Source: JAGFIY01 sp964499285 (GTDB lineage Bacteria; Bacteroidota; Ignavibacteria; Ignavibacteriales; Melioribacteraceae). Taken from it: 16,155 nt of DNA. Each line of letters begins with the position of its first letter. Position 1 is the stretch's first letter. Made by a program: the position numbers and the translations under genes. The stretch covers positions 1 through 16,155 of the forward strand of contig CAZCLA010000053.1 in assembly GCA_964499285.1 (NCBI GenBank), written 5' to 3'. Positions 13,789 through 16,155 of this stretch are shown here, one piece after another. The notes below the pieces were generated by a model. It saw only the letters and a list, made by a program, of their open reading frames with translations. It had not been told where the DNA came from and did no database searches.

Positions 13789-14907
13789 AGAAATTATATT
13801 TCCTAATGCTAAAAAGAACACAGTAAAAATTCCGAGATAAATCCATTGCAGCCAAAAAGCTTCAAGTCCAACTCCACGCAGCATAATTGCACGAAGTGTA
13901 GTTAAATAAAATTTTGCCGGAGTTACATTTGTTAACAACTGAATAATTTCCGGCATACTTTCAATCGGGAAAATGAAGCCGGATAAAATTAACGACGGCA
14001 ACATTGAAGCAAACGTTGCTGCAGTAAATGCAACTTGCTGTGAATCGGAAACAGTTGAAATAAATATTCCTAAGCTGGTGCTCGCAATTATAAAAATAAG
14101 TGTGCTGAAGAACATCAGAATGTAACTTCCCTTTACGACAACATCGAACAAAATGTAACCCGCAATTAATATGAACACTGCATCAATTAACGCAATTATA
14201 ATATATGGCAGAACTTTGCCGATCATTACTTCCAAAGTATTAAGAGAAGAAACATTAATTTGCTCTATTGTCCCGCGTTCTTTTTCGCGTACAAGAGAAA
14301 GTGCAACGCTTACAACAGAAGTAATAATTAAAATCATAGCAATTAAACCAGGAATCAAGAAGACAGTTGTTTCAAGTTCCGGGTTAAACCAAAAAATTGG
14401 TCGTAAATCAATTGGAATAATTGGATTGATTCCCAATTTGGCAAACATTTCCTGCTGAAATTCTGAGTTATATTTTAACGTTGCCGCTTCAACATAATTT
14501 TTAATAATTGTTGCCGTGTTGCCGTCAACCCCGTCGATTAAAAACTGAACTTTAGCTTCTTCTTTTGCGCGATACATTTTTTCGGAAAAGTCGGCGGGAA
14601 TTACCATAACAACCTGTGCTCTTTTTTCATCGAGCGCAGTTGTAGACCTTGCTTCTTCATTTATGTATTCCACAAAATCAAAATACTCGGAGCTTGTTAA
14701 GGATTGAATAAATTCCCGGCTTTCTTTTGATTTGTCTAAATCTTGAACGGCGAGCTTGATATGTTTTACATCGAAATTGACGGCATACCCAAAAAGCACA
14801 AGAAGAAAAACCGGCAGCGAAAAGAGAATGATTAAAAATCTTGTATCGCGGCTGATCTGTTTTACTTCTTTCTTTGCAACTGCTTTTATTCTCGGCAGAC
14901 TAATCAT
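13765..14907 (-). CDS. ABC-2 type export permease (permease 1, YbhS/YhiH-like)
   Basis: A 380-residue ABC-2 permease with the same plan as permease 2: hydrophobic segment about 24-44 (FLIILFSLPVFLLVLFGYAV), an extracytoplasmic domain with a DGVDGNTATIIKNYVEAATL segment, and five C-terminal hydrophobic segments. The coupling loop is VREKERGTIEQINVSSLN (208-225). Its ATG overlaps the ATPase stop in an ATGA arrangement (14904-14907), a sign of translational coupling. The final residues, KKKEARS and the stop, are encoded by the arm of the inverted repeat that bounds the four-helix-bundle unit; so its original C-terminus may have been altered by that insertion. It is likely to pair with permease 2 and the ATPase in an exporter of drugs, lipids or dyes; the cargo is not determinable. 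Confidence 0.9.
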   Translation of the reverse strand: MISLPRIKAVAKKEVKQISRDTRFLIILFSLPVFLLVLFGYAVNFDVKHIKLAVQDLDKSKESREFIQSLTSSEYFDFVEYINEEARSTTALDEKRAQVVMVIPADFSEKMYRAKEEAKVQFLIDGVDGNTATIIKNYVEAATLKYNSEFQQEMFAKLGINPIIPIDLRPIFWFNPELETTVFLIPGLIAMILIITSVVSVALSLVREKERGTIEQINVSSLNTLEVMIGKVLPYIIIALIDAVFILIAGYILFDVVVKGSYILMFFSTLIFIIASTSLGIFISTVSDSQQVAFTAATFASMLPSLILSGFIFPIESMPEIIQLLTNVTPAKFYLTTLRAIMLRGVGLEAFWLQWIYLGIFTVFFLALGNIISKKKEARS

Positions 14908-15836
14908 CTGTTGTACTCTTTGTCTAATAAGTGAATAAAAACATCTTCAAGTGTCGGTATAATTTTATCTATTCGTTTGATTTCAATAGAATGGTCGTCT
15001 ATTAATGTCTTTTTGATTTGATCTTCAGTTTCAAACAGATCATTAACAATGATATGAATGTTATTGCCGAAGATAGAGGTATCGTCTACATAATTTTCGT
15101 TTTGAAGAATATCGAGCGCATCAACAACACGTTCACATTCAATTTCGAAGATTTTATTTTTGATGTAATTGGTTTTCAGTTCGTTTGCATTTCCTTCAGC
15201 AATAATCTTCCCCGCATTAATTAATGTGATGTTGTTGCAGTATTCGGCTTCTTCCAAATAGTGTGTTGTTACAAAAACCGTAGTTCCGTTTGCCGAGAGA
15301 TCGTTGATCAAATCCCAAAAATTTCTTCTTGAAATTGGATCAACTCCGCTCGTTGGTTCATCTAAAAAAACAATTTCCGGTTCGTGAATAACTGCAGCAC
15401 CGAGCGCAAGTCGTTGTTTAATTCCCCCGGGAAGAGAGGCTGTTAATAATTTTTCTTTCCCTTTTAAGTTGGCTATTTGCAAAACCCAATCTTTTCTTTC
15501 TTTGAATTTCTTTCCTTCCAAACCATATACTCCGCCGAAGAAATTTATATTTTCTTCAACGGATAAATCGTTGTAAAGCGAAAACTTTTGCGACATATAG
15601 CCAATTACTTTTTTTACTTTGTCTGGTTCATTCATCACACTGTAACCGCCGACCATTGCATCGCCTGAAGTCGGAGAAAGAATTCCGCATAACATTCTAA
15701 TAGCCGTAGATTTACCCGCTCCGTTAGCGCCGAGAAATCCGAACACTTCTCCCTCTTTTACATTGAAAGAAATGTTGTCGACAGCGATGAAGTTGCCGAA
15801 TTGTTTTGTCAAGTTATTTACTTCAATTGAGTTCAT
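14904..15836 (-). CDS. ABC exporter ATP-binding protein (YbhF-like)
   Basis: A 310-residue single nucleotide-binding domain with a C-terminal extension. Walker A is GANGAGKST (35-43), the Q-loop is near MSQKFSLYND (81-90), the signature is LPGGIKQRLALG (134-145), Walker B is IVFLDEPTSGVDP, and the H-loop His is in VTTHYLEE. The signature has Pro where LSGG has Ser; an LP.G.KQRLAL form is normal for YbhF-type ATPases, so this is not a defect. Residues 220-310 are a regulatory-like extension. It powers the two ABC-2 permeases encoded downstream, with the first of which it overlaps by 4 bases, and is preceded by a TolC-type gene. A palindromic repeat separates it from that gene. Confidence 0.93.
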   Translation of the reverse strand: MNSIEVNNLTKQFGNFIAVDNISFNVKEGEVFGFLGANGAGKSTAIRMLCGILSPTSGDAMVGGYSVMNEPDKVKKVIGYMSQKFSLYNDLSVEENINFFGGVYGLEGKKFKERKDWVLQIANLKGKEKLLTASLPGGIKQRLALGAAVIHEPEIVFLDEPTSGVDPISRRNFWDLINDLSANGTTVFVTTHYLEEAEYCNNITLINAGKIIAEGNANELKTNYIKNKIFEIECERVVDALDILQNENYVDDTSIFGNNIHIIVNDLFETEDQIKKTLIDDHSIEIKRIDKIIPTLEDVFIHLLDKEYNR

Positions 15837-15854
15837 TTGTTTTTTACTTTAATA

Positions 15855-15934
15855 GAACGCGGATGACACAGATGCGACAGATTTACACTGATTTAAACCA
15901 GCGCTAATCGGCTTTTTCTGTGTTATCTGTGTTC
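15855..15934. repeat. Inverted-repeat element between TolC-type and ATPase genes
   Basis: GAACGCGGATGACACAGA (15855-15872) is matched in inverted orientation by TCTGTGTTATCTGTGTTC (15917-15934) at 15 of 18 positions. All three mismatches would be G-U pairs if the plus strand were transcribed, and C-A mismatches in the operon mRNA. The interior carries further direct repetition of the ACAGAT/ACTGATTT kind. Similar ACACAGAT-type intergenic elements are dispersed in many Bacteroidota-like and other genomes. It fills nearly all of the 107-base spacer in an otherwise tight operon. Confidence 0.6.
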
Positions 15935-15943
15935 CATTTAGTT

Positions 15944-16155
15944 TCAATAAATTCTTTTACCGACACTTTTCATTAATTTCGTTTTAGCTAATTCTAAATC
16001 AACCAAAGCATTAGTTAAGTTTGTTTGTGAGTTTAGCAATGCAACTTCCGCATCGATTAAGTCTGTGCTGGTTGCCAATTGCTGATTGTATTTGTCTTTA
16101 GTAATTCTGTAATTCTCTTCTGCTTGCTCGACTGATTTTTTTGATACGTTTACTT
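15944..16155 (-). CDS. TolC-type outer membrane efflux protein (C-terminal end only)
   Basis: A partial frame continuing past the right edge; the last 69 residues and TGA (15944-15946) are present. The segment SVEQAEENYRITKDKYNQQL, then ATSTDLIDAEVALLNSQTNL and NALVDLELAKTKL, is the final coiled-coil hairpin of the TolC/OEP family, whose members form trimeric outer-membrane channels for efflux. It fits as the exit duct of the ABC-2 exporter encoded downstream on the same strand. No membrane-fusion (HlyD) gene lies between it and the ATPase; that gene may lie upstream of the window. Start and signal peptide are outside the window. Confidence 0.85.
   Translation of the reverse strand, partial: VNVSKKSVEQAEENYRITKDKYNQQLATSTDLIDAEVALLNSQTNLTNALVDLELAKTKLMKSVGKRIY

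Noticed and set aside
14904..15836. Degenerate ABC signature (LPGG instead of LSGG) as a sign of an inactive ATPase
   Set aside because: A proline at this place with KQRLAL following is usual in YbhF-type ATPases, and Walker A, Walker B and the H-loop are intact.

Overview
The window reads as chromosomal DNA from an AT-rich bacterium of the Bacteroidota/Chlorobi side of the tree, possibly an Ignavibacteria-like lineage. This is an inference and no marker gene is present to fix it. It rests on two matches to the Bacteroidota-type -7 promoter box (TAnnTTTG), dispersed short palindromes between genes, a stand-alone four-helix-bundle (23S IVS-type) gene, and a DUF362/DUF6599 pair. The two runs of 100 Ns look like assembly joins. 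Each is flanked by an exact 55-base direct duplication, and collapsing the duplication restores an intact reading frame at both places.

Layout. Bases 1-2940 (+ strand): a palindromic repeat, a promoter-like site with an inverted repeat, a left-handed-beta-helix (hexapeptide) acyltransferase-like protein, and a TolB-like/TPR protein with a conserved C-terminal domain that runs across the first gap. Bases 2941-3278 hold no gene but carry a cluster of short palindromes. Bases 3279-6110 (+) form a probable three-gene operon: GNAT acetyltransferase, exported alpha/beta hydrolase, and a winged-helix/SAM methyltransferase. A hairpin and a possible 55-residue membrane peptide follow.

Bases 6379-10455 (- strand) are a tight three-gene operon transcribed in the order Tat-exported DUF362 protein, secreted DUF6599-like protein, long-chain acyl-CoA synthetase-type ligase. 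It diverges from a small NTF2/SnoaL-like protein at 10602 (+), which converges with a membrane-anchored metallophosphoesterase at 10968-12125 (-).

Bases 12187-16155 (-) are an ABC-2 export operon read right to left: a TolC-type outer-membrane protein (3' end only), an ATPase, permease 1, permease 2. Together these would form a tripartite-like exporter of the YbhF/YbhS/YbhR type. The two permease genes are separated by a four-helix-bundle gene enclosed by a 20-base inverted repeat (19/20 match). One arm of that repeat encodes the last residues of permease 1. This inserted unit is the most interesting structure in the window.
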